Source: Flavobacterium daejeonense DSM 17708 (lineage in GTDB: Bacteria; Bacteroidota; Bacteroidia; Flavobacteriales; Flavobacteriaceae). Taken from it: DNA of 64,000 bases. Both the position numbers and the translations under genes were made by a program. The notes under the pieces were generated by a model. That model had not been told where the DNA came from and ran no database searches. It saw only the letters and a program-made list of their open reading frames with translations. This document shows, piece by piece, positions 44,670-52,342 of the stretch (the stretch's first letter is position 1; each line of letters begins with the position of its first letter). The DNA is taken from assembly GCF_000425425.1 (NCBI RefSeq), contig NZ_AUDK01000007.1, positions 62,001-126,000 on the forward strand, read 5' to 3'.

Positions 44670-46082
44670 ATGATGCCACTTGAAAAAACAACCGTCATCG
44701 CTGATGAGAATCACGTTCAGGAATTAATTGGGATTAGCCCGCTGGATACCACCGAAAAGAAACATTCTACCGTAAAAAAAATAGCGGTGGTGAGCAAAGA
44801 ATACGCTTTACAATTTGTTATCATCACGACCTTATTTGCGCTTTGGGGAATAGCCAATGATTTAACCACGCCAATGGTTTCGACCTTTAAAAAAGTAATG
44901 CCCGAATTGTCGAATATGCAGGCTTCTTTAGTTCAGTTTGCTTTTTATTTTGGCTATTTTTTTATGGCTTTGCCGGCAGCTTTGTTCATTAGAAAATACA
45001 GTTACAAATCCGGAATTATTTTAGGACTTCTTTTGTATGCCACTGGCGCTTTTTTATTTTATCCGGCGGCGCATTATCAAAGTTATACATTTTTCCTTTT
45101 TTCGTTATGGATTATCACCTGCGGATTGGCGTTTTTAGAAACGACATCCAATCCGTTGATCCTTTTTTTAGGTCATAAAAAAACAGCCACACAACGATTA
45201 AATTTTGCACAGGCATTTAATCCCGTTGGTGCGATTACAGGATTAGTGATGGCGCAGTTTTTAGTAATCAAAGAAATTAAGTCCGATGATTATTCCCCTG
45301 AAGCTTTCAAAGCTTTAACATCAACCGAATTAGCCGCTATCAGAGAAAATGACTTAGGAGTTATCAGTATTCCTTACATCGGATTAGGACTTTTTGTTTT
45401 GGCAATTTTAATTGTTATTTGTTTCACCAAAATGCCTAAAACACCACACGAAGACAAGATGTCTATTAGTGAATCTTTTAAAAAATTATTTATCAATAAA
45501 AATTACAAATACGGTGTTGTTGCCCAGGCTTTTTATGTGGGAGCACAAATTATGTGCTGGACATTTATTTTTCAATATGTCGATAACATCAACAAAACTT
45601 TTGGTTTAGAACTCACGGCAACCTATTATAATATTGCGGCAATGCTATTGTTTTTGTTAGGAAGATGGATTGGAACAGCTATTATGAAAAACACAAATCC
45701 TTCTAAAATATTGATGGTATTTGGAATCGGAGGTGTCATTTGTGCAGCGGGAGCTATTGTATTACAAGGAATGCCGGGATTAATTTCTCTGATTTGTATC
45801 TCTGTTTTTATGTCGATTATGTTCCCAACGATTTACGGAATTGCCTTAAAAGACATGGGTGACGAAGCTAAAATTGGTTCCGCCGGTTTGGTTATGGCCA
45901 TCGTAGGAGGAGCTTTAATGCCTGTTTTGCAAGGAAGTATTTTAGACTGGGGTGGTTCGGGATTCTCGGATATTAAACTTTTCGGATTTATCCCTGAAGT
46001 AAATTTTTCGTTTATTTTACCACTAATTTGCTTAGCTGTAGTAGCCTGGTACGGAAAAACAACTTATAAAACCGCGAAATAA
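44670..46082 (+). CDS. FucP-type MFS sugar:H+ symporter
   Basis: 470 residues from the ATG at MMPLEKTT; a longer frame from 44604 overlaps the kinase gene and is not supported. Twelve membrane helices; helix 1 segment FVIITTLFALWGIANDLTTPMVSTFKKVM and the loop TSNPLILFLGHKKTATQRLNFAQAFNPVG match the FucP / glucose-galactose transporter family. The cytosolic N-terminus is ~45 residues long. It would import the sugar through the inner membrane, completing the porin-transporter-epimerase-kinase set. Followed by a terminator. Confidence 0.92.
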   Translation: MMPLEKTTVIADENHVQELIGISPLDTTEKKHSTVKKIAVVSKEYALQFVIITTLFALWGIANDLTTPMVSTFKKVMPELSNMQASLVQFAFYFGYFFMALPAALFIRKYSYKSGIILGLLLYATGAFLFYPAAHYQSYTFFLFSLWIITCGLAFLETTSNPLILFLGHKKTATQRLNFAQAFNPVGAITGLVMAQFLVIKEIKSDDYSPEAFKALTSTELAAIRENDLGVISIPYIGLGLFVLAILIVICFTKMPKTPHEDKMSISESFKKLFINKNYKYGVVAQAFYVGAQIMCWTFIFQYVDNINKTFGLELTATYYNIAAMLLFLLGRWIGTAIMKNTNPSKILMVFGIGGVICAAGAIVLQGMPGLISLICISVFMSIMFPTIYGIALKDMGDEAKIGSAGLVMAIVGGALMPVLQGSILDWGGSGFSDIKLFGFIPEVNFSFILPLICLAVVAWYGKTTYKTAK

Positions 46083-46104
46083 AAAATATTTTTTTTCAAT
46101 CATA

Positions 46105-46140
46105 AAACCGGTATAAACATCAGTTTGTATCGGTTTCTTT
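46105..46140 (+). terminator. Terminator of the sugar operon
   Basis: Stem AAACCGGTATAAAC / GTTTGTATCGGTTT with one or two G-U pairs, followed by CTTTATTTT, about 20 bp after the MFS stop codon. It may also serve the convergent SLC13 gene. Confidence 0.7.
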
Positions 46141-46165
46141 ATTTTTCGAAAAAATTAAAAATCAG

Positions 46166-47944
46166 CTAAAAAGGGAAGAAGTAAGGAATAATTAAGGTTG
46201 CCAAAATCCATAAAATAATATTTAACGGAGTTCCTACAACTAAATAATCTTTGAATCGGTAGTTACCAGGAGTATAAATCATCGTGTTAGTCTGATAACC
46301 CATTGGGGTCATAAAGCTCAGTGAAGCAGCAAAAGCGACTGCCATTATAAAAGGGCGCGAATCAATTCCTAATTCAAGTGCGGTTTTGATAGCTATGGGA
46401 GTAAGTATTGCTGCTGTTGCATTATTAGACATAAAATTGGTAGAAAGAAAGGTCAAACCGAAAAAAACTGACAAAAGCACCTGAGGACCAAATGTTCCGA
46501 GCGTTTTTACTAATCCTGATGCCAATAATGTTGCCGTGCCTGTTTTTTCCAAAGCGGTTCCTAGTGACAAAATTCCGGCCAACATAAATACAACTTTCCA
46601 GTTAATGGACTGATAAGCTTCTTCGGTTTTTAAAAATTTCAGCGCAATTAAAACAGCAACTCCTACAGTGGCCGTGAGTACAATAGGAGCAATATGAAGC
46701 GCTGCCGAAGCAACAACAGCAGCAACAATTGAAACAATGTAGAGCATTTTTTTTAAATCAAAAGGACGATGATCTGTTTCCGAAATAATTACTAAATCAT
46801 CACTTTTTTTCAATTCTATCATCTCTTCTTTAAATGCCGTAATAAGCAAAACATCTCCGGCTTTTAATTCAACTTTACTAAAACTATCATAAAGGATTTC
46901 ATCACGATGCCTAATTGCCAGAACATTGGCTTCTTCAAAACGTTGACGAAAATTGTATTCTTTTACCGTTAGATTTTCCATCTTAGAACCACTCGGAATA
47001 AGAGCTTCTACTAAAATAAGATCATCTTTGAGCAAATCTTCATCTTCAATTTTTTTATCCGCTTTCAATTTAATGCCTTCATAGTCCAATAAGCTTTTAA
47101 GTTTTTCAATATCACAACTTATTTTAAGCACATCATAAGCCTGTAAAACAAGTCCCGGAAAAGGAACTAATGCTTTTTCGTTTCGAATTACCTGAATAAT
47201 ATTAATATCTATAAGCTTGACTAATGGCGATTTTTTTATTGTACCACCAACAGATTTTGCTTCGGGTAATAAAATAATTTCAGTTACATACTGACTGATT
47301 CCGTATTCTTTGGCGAGAGAATTTTCTTCTTTTCGATTAGGAAGTAGCCAACTGCCGAAAAAAGTCATATAAGCGATTCCTACAGCTAAAAAACACAATC
47401 CGGCCGGTGCCATTTCAAACATAGCAATAGGCTTAAGACCTTCATTTTGAGCAATACCACTTACCAAAATATTAGTAGAAGTTCCAATGAGCGTACAAAT
47501 TCCACCAAGCAAAGCCCCGAAAGACAAGGGCATTAATAATTTTGACGGATTAATTCCGGTTTTTTTGGCTACATCAAGCGTTACCGGAAGTAAAATAGCC
47601 ACAACAGCTGTATCATTCATAAAAGCAGAAAGTGTTCCTGAAATAAGCATAAGACTCACCATAGTTAGCAAATAACTTTTTCTACCAATGAGATTAAGTA
47701 AAATAACAACTCTGCTTAATGCACCTGATTTATAAACAGCTGCACTTATGGCAAACATTGCTGTTACGGTGATTGTTGCCGGATTAGTAAACCCCGCAAA
47801 ACCTTCCTGAGGAGTCAAAATACCGCTAACCATTAATAGAATCATAACAATAACAGACACTGTATCGATACCAAATTTTTCAGTTACGAATAAATACAGC
47901 GTCAATACCATGATAACTAAAACAATTATTATTTCTAAGCTCAC
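46166..47944 (-). CDS. SLC13/DASS-family permease with two RCK_C domains
   Basis: 592 residues from a GTG at VSLEIIIVLVIMVL. An ATG 50 codons upstream (48094) gives an extension rich in Phe, Cys and Ser that does not resemble the family, so it was not used. Membrane halves at about 1-190 and 400-592 with SNT-type signatures (IGTSTNILVSGIA near 140, SNNATAAILTPIAI near 530) flank two soluble TrkA_C domains (~210-370). Members import sulfate, phosphate, or di- and tricarboxylates. The provirus starts 163 bp upstream of the chosen start. Confidence 0.82.
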   Translation of the reverse strand: MSLEIIIVLVIMVLTLYLFVTEKFGIDTVSVIVMILLMVSGILTPQEGFAGFTNPATITVTAMFAISAAVYKSGALSRVVILLNLIGRKSYLLTMVSLMLISGTLSAFMNDTAVVAILLPVTLDVAKKTGINPSKLLMPLSFGALLGGICTLIGTSTNILVSGIAQNEGLKPIAMFEMAPAGLCFLAVGIAYMTFFGSWLLPNRKEENSLAKEYGISQYVTEIILLPEAKSVGGTIKKSPLVKLIDINIIQVIRNEKALVPFPGLVLQAYDVLKISCDIEKLKSLLDYEGIKLKADKKIEDEDLLKDDLILVEALIPSGSKMENLTVKEYNFRQRFEEANVLAIRHRDEILYDSFSKVELKAGDVLLITAFKEEMIELKKSDDLVIISETDHRPFDLKKMLYIVSIVAAVVASAALHIAPIVLTATVGVAVLIALKFLKTEEAYQSINWKVVFMLAGILSLGTALEKTGTATLLASGLVKTLGTFGPQVLLSVFFGLTFLSTNFMSNNATAAILTPIAIKTALELGIDSRPFIMAVAFAASLSFMTPMGYQTNTMIYTPGNYRFKDYLVVGTPLNIILWILATLIIPYFFPF

Positions 47945-48106
47945 AATATTTTTTTTAAAATTTCTACTTATAAAAATAAGAAAATAAAGTAGAAATTTCT
48001 TTGATATTTGTTGCGATACAATAAAGTTTATGAAACATATATGGATGAAAGAATCAAAAAAAGAGAAAAAGCAACAAAAAAACAGGATTTTCAACCTATT
48101 GAAGTT

Positions 48107-48122
48107 TGAACTATAATTTATA
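48107..48122. repeat. Left attachment repeat (attL) of the provirus
   Basis: TGAACTATAATTTATA, identical to 55600-55615. It equals most of the XerC arm plus the six-base central region of the dif-like site at the right end, while the following 11 bases (AAAAAACAAAT) match the XerD arm poorly. One intact and one degenerate hybrid site is the pattern expected after Xer-mediated integration. Confidence 0.75.
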
Positions 48123-48181
48123 AAAAAACAAATAAAACGTCCAAGAAGTTGTTAACAATTTTAATATTTTTTTGTAGGATA

Positions 48182-48208
48182 TAAAAAAACCCCATATTTC
48201 AGGGGTTT
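48182..48208 (-). terminator. Terminator of the secreted cargo gene
   Basis: Stem AAACCCC / GGGGTTT with an eight-base loop; on the minus strand it is followed by TTTTTTTAT. It lies just after the stop codon of the 145-residue secreted protein. Confidence 0.8.
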
Positions 48209-48212
48209 ATTT

Positions 48213-48650
48213 TTAGCTTTTTACTTCATTTATTAATTTACCATTAATAAAATACTGTACAATCCTTGTATTTCCTTTTGATTTAAACAACGTCCTTATA
48301 TAATTTCCATTAAAAAGACGAACAGACCCCGAAATATATGTATCATCTTTTAAAATATAATCATAATTCAACAAATACGTTGAAACCATCTTTACAGAAT
48401 AAACTTTACAATCAGTCGGTAAAGTATAAACCAAATCAGTATCTAAATATTTTTGCTCGGTCAAATCTGAAACCAAATTAGTTTTAACTTCTTTCGAAAC
48501 TAAAATATCAGGATAATACTCATTTACTTTTTTAATCAAATCATATTGTTCAAAGCTTATAACTTCGGTTTTTTGAATATAAGCTTTAACTTTTTCCTGA
48601 GAAAAACCAAAAGAAGTAACAAACAACAGTAATAGTGTAATTTTTTTCAT
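48213..48650 (-). CDS. Secreted protein of unknown function, probable provirus cargo
   Basis: 145 residues with a clear signal peptide (MKKITLLLLFVTSFGFSQ, cleavage near residue 18), so the protein should be periplasmic or secreted. The mature part is mixed alpha/beta with no recognised domain. It lies inside the direct-repeat boundaries of the provirus but is separated from the virion-type genes by a terminator (48828-48864), has its own terminator, and is preceded by two 24-bp direct repeats. This resembles a lysogenic-conversion (moron) gene. An alternative is a short host gene captured during integration. Confidence 0.6.
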   Translation of the reverse strand: MKKITLLLLFVTSFGFSQEKVKAYIQKTEVISFEQYDLIKKVNEYYPDILVSKEVKTNLVSDLTEQKYLDTDLVYTLPTDCKVYSVKMVSTYLLNYDYILKDDTYISGSVRLFNGNYIRTLFKSKGNTRIVQYFINGKLINEVKS

Positions 48651-48723
48651 AATATAAAATTTAGTAGGTTATTGTTTAATAAGATTTTCCAAACATTGTG
48701 CCAAATTAAGAAATTACTTTGTC

Positions 48724-48747
48724 TTTTTCCTAGAGAGAATTAATAAT
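48724..48747. repeat. 24-bp direct repeat, copy 1
   Basis: Begins TTTTTCCTAGAGAG and ends TTAATAAT. Identical to 48793-48816, with 69 bp between starts. It lies 74 bp upstream of the cargo gene. It could be an operator pair or a recombination site. Confidence 0.85.
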
Positions 48748-48792
48748 TAACTACATTTTCAAACTTTGGCTTTATTTAAAATTTATATTGTG

Positions 48793-48816
48793 TTTTTCCT
48801 AGAGAGAATTAATAAT
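48793..48816. repeat. 24-bp direct repeat, copy 2
   Basis: Identical to 48724-48747. It lies between the terminator after the last virion-type gene and the upstream region of the cargo gene. Confidence 0.85.
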
Positions 48817-48827
48817 AAACCTGTTCT

Positions 48828-48864
48828 TTTAAAATAAACAAACCCCCAATTAATAAGGGGGTTT
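48828..48864 (-). terminator. Terminator of the late provirus operon
   Basis: Perfect stem AAACCCCC / GGGGGTTT (48840-48847 with 48857-48864) with a nine-base loop that includes the stop codon of the 75-residue gene, followed on the minus strand by TTTGTTTATTTT. Confidence 0.85.
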
Positions 48865-49077
48865 ATCTATTACGTATTTGTCAAAATATTGACGTCCTAA
48901 ATATTTGCCTGTTTTTCTGTTGTAAATATTCATATAATGATAATCATATCCTATTTTTTTACAATAATTGTGTGTATAAAAAATTGATTTCACAAACTGT
49001 AATTCTATAGGATGATAATTTTGCTTATCCTTATGAAAGATAACAACACGATAAGGAGTAGGGGTATTATTAGCCAT
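48850..49077 (-). CDS. Small provirus protein, 75 residues
   Basis: Basic, aromatic-rich soluble protein (YRVVIFHKDKQNYHPIE, YDYHYMNIYNRKTGKYLGRQYF) with no membrane segment and no recognised domain. The ~10 Tyr residues and the NRKTGKYLG turn suggest a small beta-rich fold. It is the last gene of the late operon, 11 bp after the 244-residue gene; its stop lies in the terminator loop. Function unknown. Confidence 0.7.
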   Translation of the reverse strand: MANNTPTPYRVVIFHKDKQNYHPIELQFVKSIFYTHNYCKKIGYDYHYMNIYNRKTGKYLGRQYFDKYVIDKPPY

Positions 49078-49088
49078 AATTTAACCCA

Positions 49089-49823
49089 TTAAACCCACAA
49101 AGGCAAATCAGAAACAACTTTATAACCTTTTGCAAAAATCATAGTAGCACCCGAAAGCGACCAACCCGAAAATAAAACAGGAAATTCAGGTTCATCATTA
49201 GAAAAATACAAAGAGGGATAAGAACCATCACGAGTTTTAAAAACCGACAATTCATTATCTAAAGTTAAATTTCCATTAACCGAAAATCTCATAAAATAAC
49301 AAGTATTACTATTTACCCCCAAACAATTAGGCTGATCGTTTCCATAAGGAATACCATTTAAAAACATAACATTATGAGGGATAAAAGTAAAAACATTTGC
49401 AGGATAAAGCGTTTTCATTAATGACTTCAAATATTTCAAATCATCAGTATCAGCAGCCAAAGGCAAATCAGAAGGACCCGAATCTAATGCAGCACCAAAC
49501 TTATAATTTTGTACATATTCATTATTATAACTGAATTGTACTACTGTTTGAGATTGTAAAAAAGCATAGGGCGGAATGCTGGACAAATCAACCATATTAG
49601 CATTAATAAATCCTAACATATCCGTATTCTCAAGATTGTCAATACCCACGCAAAATCTTTGAATGTTATTTTGATAGATTGCAAAAATGAAAAATTCCTC
49701 ATCTATACCATCAACAGTAAAACGGGTTGTCGTTCCGTCATCCTCAAAAATTACATTTTTCGCTTTAACAATACCGTGACGATTAACGTACTGTACATAA
49801 TTGTTTTTTTCTTCTGTATTCAT
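49089..49823 (-). CDS. Beta-rich provirus protein, possible spike or receptor-binding protein
   Basis: 244 residues, predicted mostly beta-strand, soluble and acidic, with no signal peptide or membrane helix. Repeated aromatic-hydrophobic strands (EEFFIFAIYQNNIQRFCVGI, TVVQFSYNNEYVQNYKFG, PVLFSGWSLSGATMIFAKGY) suggest a compact beta-sandwich. Position after the membrane-protein run and near the end of the late operon is where small icosahedral phages often place vertex or spike genes. No homologue was recognised, so this is a positional guess. It begins two bases after the stop of the upstream gene. Confidence 0.65.
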   Translation of the reverse strand: MNTEEKNNYVQYVNRHGIVKAKNVIFEDDGTTTRFTVDGIDEEFFIFAIYQNNIQRFCVGIDNLENTDMLGFINANMVDLSSIPPYAFLQSQTVVQFSYNNEYVQNYKFGAALDSGPSDLPLAADTDDLKYLKSLMKTLYPANVFTFIPHNVMFLNGIPYGNDQPNCLGVNSNTCYFMRFSVNGNLTLDNELSVFKTRDGSYPSLYFSNDEPEFPVLFSGWSLSGATMIFAKGYKVVSDLPLWV

Positions 49824-49825
49824 AA

Positions 49826-50338
49826 TTATTTGAATAATGGTAATTTATCTAAATATTTTTTGTCTAAATACTTTTTAACATCGTAGTTTAAATCTCGTCT
49901 TGTTAAAACATAATACAACTGTACTATAACTTTTTGTTGACCTGAATTAACAATAGGTAACAAAGCTAAATAAGCTTTTTCATCGTTTTCAGTCCATGAA
50001 CTAGGATTTGACAACCAAGTCCATATACTAGCTTCTTTATTTAAAACATCTGTTCCAAATGCTACTGCAATATCCCTAGCAATATTATGATAATAAGTAT
50101 TAGTGGTTATCTTATTAAGTTCCTGTAATTGTGTTACAGGATTTTGTACAGCAGAAGCCAAAACTTTTTCCTGTTCTTCCTGTTTATTAATTAAGTCCTT
50201 TGTTCCTGCATCCTGAAAATAACGCATTATGATAGGATAACCAATAACCAAACCTAACAAAACCAACCAATAACGCTCAACAGTAGCCAAAAAACCGCCA
50301 TTATCAGACGGTTTTTTTGAATTTCTATCGATAGCCAT
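49826..50338 (-). CDS. Membrane-anchored provirus protein, 170 residues
   Basis: One membrane helix near the N-terminus (YWLVLLGLVIGYPIIMRYF, ~23-42), then a ~125-residue soluble helical domain with Gln-rich coil (KQEEQEKVLASAVQNPVTQLQELNK). A repeated YLDKKYLDK sits near the C-terminus. No recognised domain. Such single-anchor proteins occur in the inner membrane of lipid-containing phages. It sits between a 34-residue membrane peptide gene and the beta-rich gene. Confidence 0.65.
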   Translation of the reverse strand: MAIDRNSKKPSDNGGFLATVERYWLVLLGLVIGYPIIMRYFQDAGTKDLINKQEEQEKVLASAVQNPVTQLQELNKITTNTYYHNIARDIAVAFGTDVLNKEASIWTWLSNPSSWTENDEKAYLALLPIVNSGQQKVIVQLYYVLTRRDLNYDVKKYLDKKYLDKLPLFK

Positions 50339-50344
50339 ATTTAA

Positions 50345-50449
50345 CTATTTTTTTTTGAAGATTTTCCAAAGTAAACCAACCGCAGCCAATCCACCAACCA
50401 CTAAAACAATCATTTTGTTGTTCGTGTAAAACTCTTTTAACTTTTCCAT
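50345..50449 (-). CDS. 34-residue single-helix membrane peptide of the provirus
   Basis: Short frame: MEKLKEFYTNNK, then a membrane helix (MIVLVVGGLAAVGLLWKIF) and a basic tail KKK. It has an ATG start, sits six bases before the next gene, and is one of several tiny membrane-protein genes packed end to end. The layout (short amphipathic N-terminus, Gly/Ala/Val helix, Lys tail) resembles minor membrane proteins of lipid-containing phages and also filamentous coat proteins, but no cleavable signal peptide precedes it. Confidence 0.6.
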   Translation of the reverse strand: MEKLKEFYTNNKMIVLVVGGLAAVGLLWKIFKKK

Positions 50450-50498
50450 TTTTTAATATAATTTGAATTAATAATTTACTTTCTTTTGTTCGATTTCT

Positions 50499-51044
50499 TT
50501 AGACTGTAAGCGACAAAACAGTATAAAAAAAAAGCAATACAGGCACTAAAATAATGTTGAATTTTCGACCTTTTTTAAGGTTAACAACAACCCCGTTAAG
50601 TTCTTTTATATCAACTAAATCAAAAGCATCTAAAATGTCAGAATCTAATACTTTTGCAGAATCCGCACCGTTTTCATGCTTTATAATTGCTTTTACTATT
50701 GAATAAATCAAATCGAAATCAACTACTTTAAAAACAGCATCGGAAGAAATTCCCGCACCTTTTGCAACAGCATTAATATAAGCTTCTGTATTATTTTCTT
50801 TTGGCGGTGCAAACTCAGTAATTAATTTTCGAACCGTGTTTTTTCCTTTTTTTATATCGTTGAAAATATCCAAGATTAAAGCACGAATACCGAATTTCAT
50901 TTCTTTAAACTGCTCAAATTTCTTATCCGTATTTTGCGATAAAGCTAATTTTCCTTGCCAAGCGATTGAGGTATATATTAAATTCCCTGGGTTGTTGTTC
51001 CGAACACCTCTAGCCAAATCGGAACGACCTAAAAAACTACTCAT
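50499..51044 (-). CDS. Virion-type peptidoglycan hydrolase / transglycosylase-like protein
   Basis: 181 residues. The N-terminal ~130 residues match a phage family seen with lytic-transglycosylase-like folds and often annotated structural protein P5: RGVRNNNPGNLIY, IAWQGKLAL, DKKFEQFKEMKFGIRALILDI, and EFAPPKENNTEAYINAVAKGAG. A C-terminal membrane helix (FNIILVPVLLFFYTVLSLTV, ~160-181) would tie it to a membrane. FLiP has a predicted transglycosylase among its structural genes, so a role in entry through the cell wall is likely. Its start overlaps the end of the 56-residue gene by eight bases. Confidence 0.8.
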   Translation of the reverse strand: MSSFLGRSDLARGVRNNNPGNLIYTSIAWQGKLALSQNTDKKFEQFKEMKFGIRALILDIFNDIKKGKNTVRKLITEFAPPKENNTEAYINAVAKGAGISSDAVFKVVDFDLIYSIVKAIIKHENGADSAKVLDSDILDAFDLVDIKELNGVVVNLKKGRKFNIILVPVLLFFYTVLSLTV

Positions 51045-51207
51045 CTTTTACCTCTATTCGTTTTTTAACCGGTGTTTCTTCATTGCCTAAATCAATTTTG
51101 TCTAATTCATCGGCAACAAGTTGCAAACCTTTAATAACAGCAGTAAAAACAGCAGCGTATTTTATAATTACTCCTATGATTGAAATAATTCCTTTTAAGT
51201 TTTTCAT
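51037..51207 (-). CDS. 56-residue membrane-associated provirus peptide
   Basis: A hydrophobic helix (GIISIIGVIIKYAAVFTAVIKGLQLV) followed by an acidic and then charged tail (ADELDKIDLGNEETPVKKRIEVKDE). It begins two bases after the 32-residue frame ends and its stop overlaps the muralytic gene start by eight bases, tight coupling that supports translation. No homologue was recognised. Confidence 0.6.
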   Translation of the reverse strand: MKNLKGIISIIGVIIKYAAVFTAVIKGLQLVADELDKIDLGNEETPVKKRIEVKDE

Positions 51208-51209
51208 AA

Positions 51210-51308
51210 TCAATTAGTTTTTGAGTTTTTTTCTTTTCTTTTTTCCTTTAGGTATTCGAACCCCTCATGTATAATAAGGGGTAAGAATTTCAATAAAAAA
51301 CGTAACAT
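51210..51308 (-). CDS. 32-residue possible membrane peptide of the provirus
   Basis: Frame MLRFLLKFLPLIIHEGFEYL followed by a strongly basic tail (KEKRKEKNSKTN). It fits exactly between the 151-residue gene (stop at 51312) and the 56-residue gene (start at 51207). An internal hairpin CCCCT/AGGGG (51261-51281) is also present. Real translation is plausible from the packing but unproven. Confidence 0.45.
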   Translation of the reverse strand: MLRFLLKFLPLIIHEGFEYLKEKRKEKNSKTN

Positions 51309-51311
51309 GAA

Positions 51312-51767
51312 TTACTGTATAAAAGTTCCTGAATAACCGCCGTTTTTGGCTTTTGGATTCATTACAAAACTCATTTCCTGAACAACTACTTTGCCTGTTC
51401 TTTTTTCCATCATACCCCAGTAAAAATTATGCTCTCCTGTTTTGGTATTCGTGAAAGTTACAGCAACAGAACCAAACCAACCCTTTTCAGATTCTTTTGA
51501 TTTTTGAGTAGTAACGGCACGTATTGAAATCAATTCACGTCCGTTTAGTCTCCAACCAGTAGTTAAGTACTGTTTTTGACCTTTGTTGTTTCCCTTTTCA
51601 GGCGTGTAAGTAGTATGCTTTGCGCCTGAATGTTTAACAAAATCCTTTTTTCTTTGACCTGAACCCGAACCATTTTTACGAGCGTAATAATCATTTTTGA
51701 ACGGTGCAAAGGAATGCTGTGTATTGCCTTGCCAATGTGTTGGCTTTTGCATATTATAATTTGCCAT
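51312..51767 (-). CDS. Basic, glycine-rich provirus protein, 151 residues
   Basis: Strongly basic soluble protein. The N-terminal ~60 residues are low-complexity and disordered (YARKNGSGSGQRKKDFVKHS, YTPEKGNNKGQKQYL); the C-terminal ~85 residues look like a small beta domain (GWRLNGRELISIRAVTTQK, GWFGSVAVTFTNTKTGEHNFYWGMM). Possible roles are nucleic-acid binding or a minor capsid component. No homologue was recognised. It lies between the membrane-anchored 152-residue gene and the tiny membrane-peptide genes. Confidence 0.65.
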   Translation of the reverse strand: MANYNMQKPTHWQGNTQHSFAPFKNDYYARKNGSGSGQRKKDFVKHSGAKHTTYTPEKGNNKGQKQYLTTGWRLNGRELISIRAVTTQKSKESEKGWFGSVAVTFTNTKTGEHNFYWGMMEKRTGKVVVQEMSFVMNPKAKNGGYSGTFIQ

Positions 51768-51883
51768 TTTAATGCATTATTTGTTGAATATTAATAATTA
51801 ACTCACTTAACTTTTTTAAAAGAATTACAATCGTATCTATTAAAAAAATCACTAAATAAATACGATTGTATTTTCTTCTTCTT

Positions 51884-52342
51884 TTATCTTCGTTTTCCAC
51901 CTTTTGCAGAACGGAACGCCCAACGGAATGTAAGAAACATAATCAAAGCGAAGATTAAACCGATAACCCAGTAAAGCCACTTTTTGTTATTTTCCCAAAA
52001 AGTTTGAACACCTACCTTAGTTAAAAATGAAGTGGCATTTTGAACAGTTTCATTTTGTGATAAAGCTTTAGCCGTACTATCAGCAAACTTTGAACCCTGA
52101 GCATTTAAAATACTTTCAATTGGCGCAGGAATTTCAACAGTTTTAACTGGTGGTGGTACATAAACTTGTCCTTTTGCTTCCGCAGCAGCTTTTAAAGCTC
52201 GATTTTCCGCAGGTGAATTTGTAGTTGCTACCCTAATAACATCCTTACCAATTGCACCAAATTGCCCCGTAACCGCACGGGTTACATTCTTAAGAGAAAT
52301 GACCCTCTTAAGTTTAGAGCCTAATTTCTTGAAGAATCCCAT
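51884..52342 (-). CDS. C-terminally anchored provirus membrane protein, 152 residues
   Basis: Basic N-terminus (GFFKKLGSKLKRVISLKNV), a proline-rich stretch (VYVPPPVKTVEIPAPIE near 75-90), an alpha-helical middle, and a C-terminal membrane helix (WLYWVIGLIFALIMFLTFRWAF, ~122-143) with a basic tail KGGKRR. Its ATG shares one base with the stop codon of the capsid-like gene (TAATG), so the two are translationally coupled. It could link capsid and membrane. No homologue recognised. Confidence 0.7.
   Translation of the reverse strand: MGFFKKLGSKLKRVISLKNVTRAVTGQFGAIGKDVIRVATTNSPAENRALKAAAEAKGQVYVPPPVKTVEIPAPIESILNAQGSKFADSTAKALSQNETVQNATSFLTKVGVQTFWENNKKWLYWVIGLIFALIMFLTFRWAFRSAKGGKRR

Noticed and set aside
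47944..48094. 50-residue N-terminal extension of the SLC13 permease from ATG at 48094
   Set aside because: The extension is rich in Phe, Cys and Ser and does not look like the family; the conserved start fits the GTG at 47944.
51261..51281. Hairpin CCCCT...AGGGG as a terminator in the provirus
   Set aside because: No T-run follows on the minus strand and it lies within a reading frame in the middle of the late operon.
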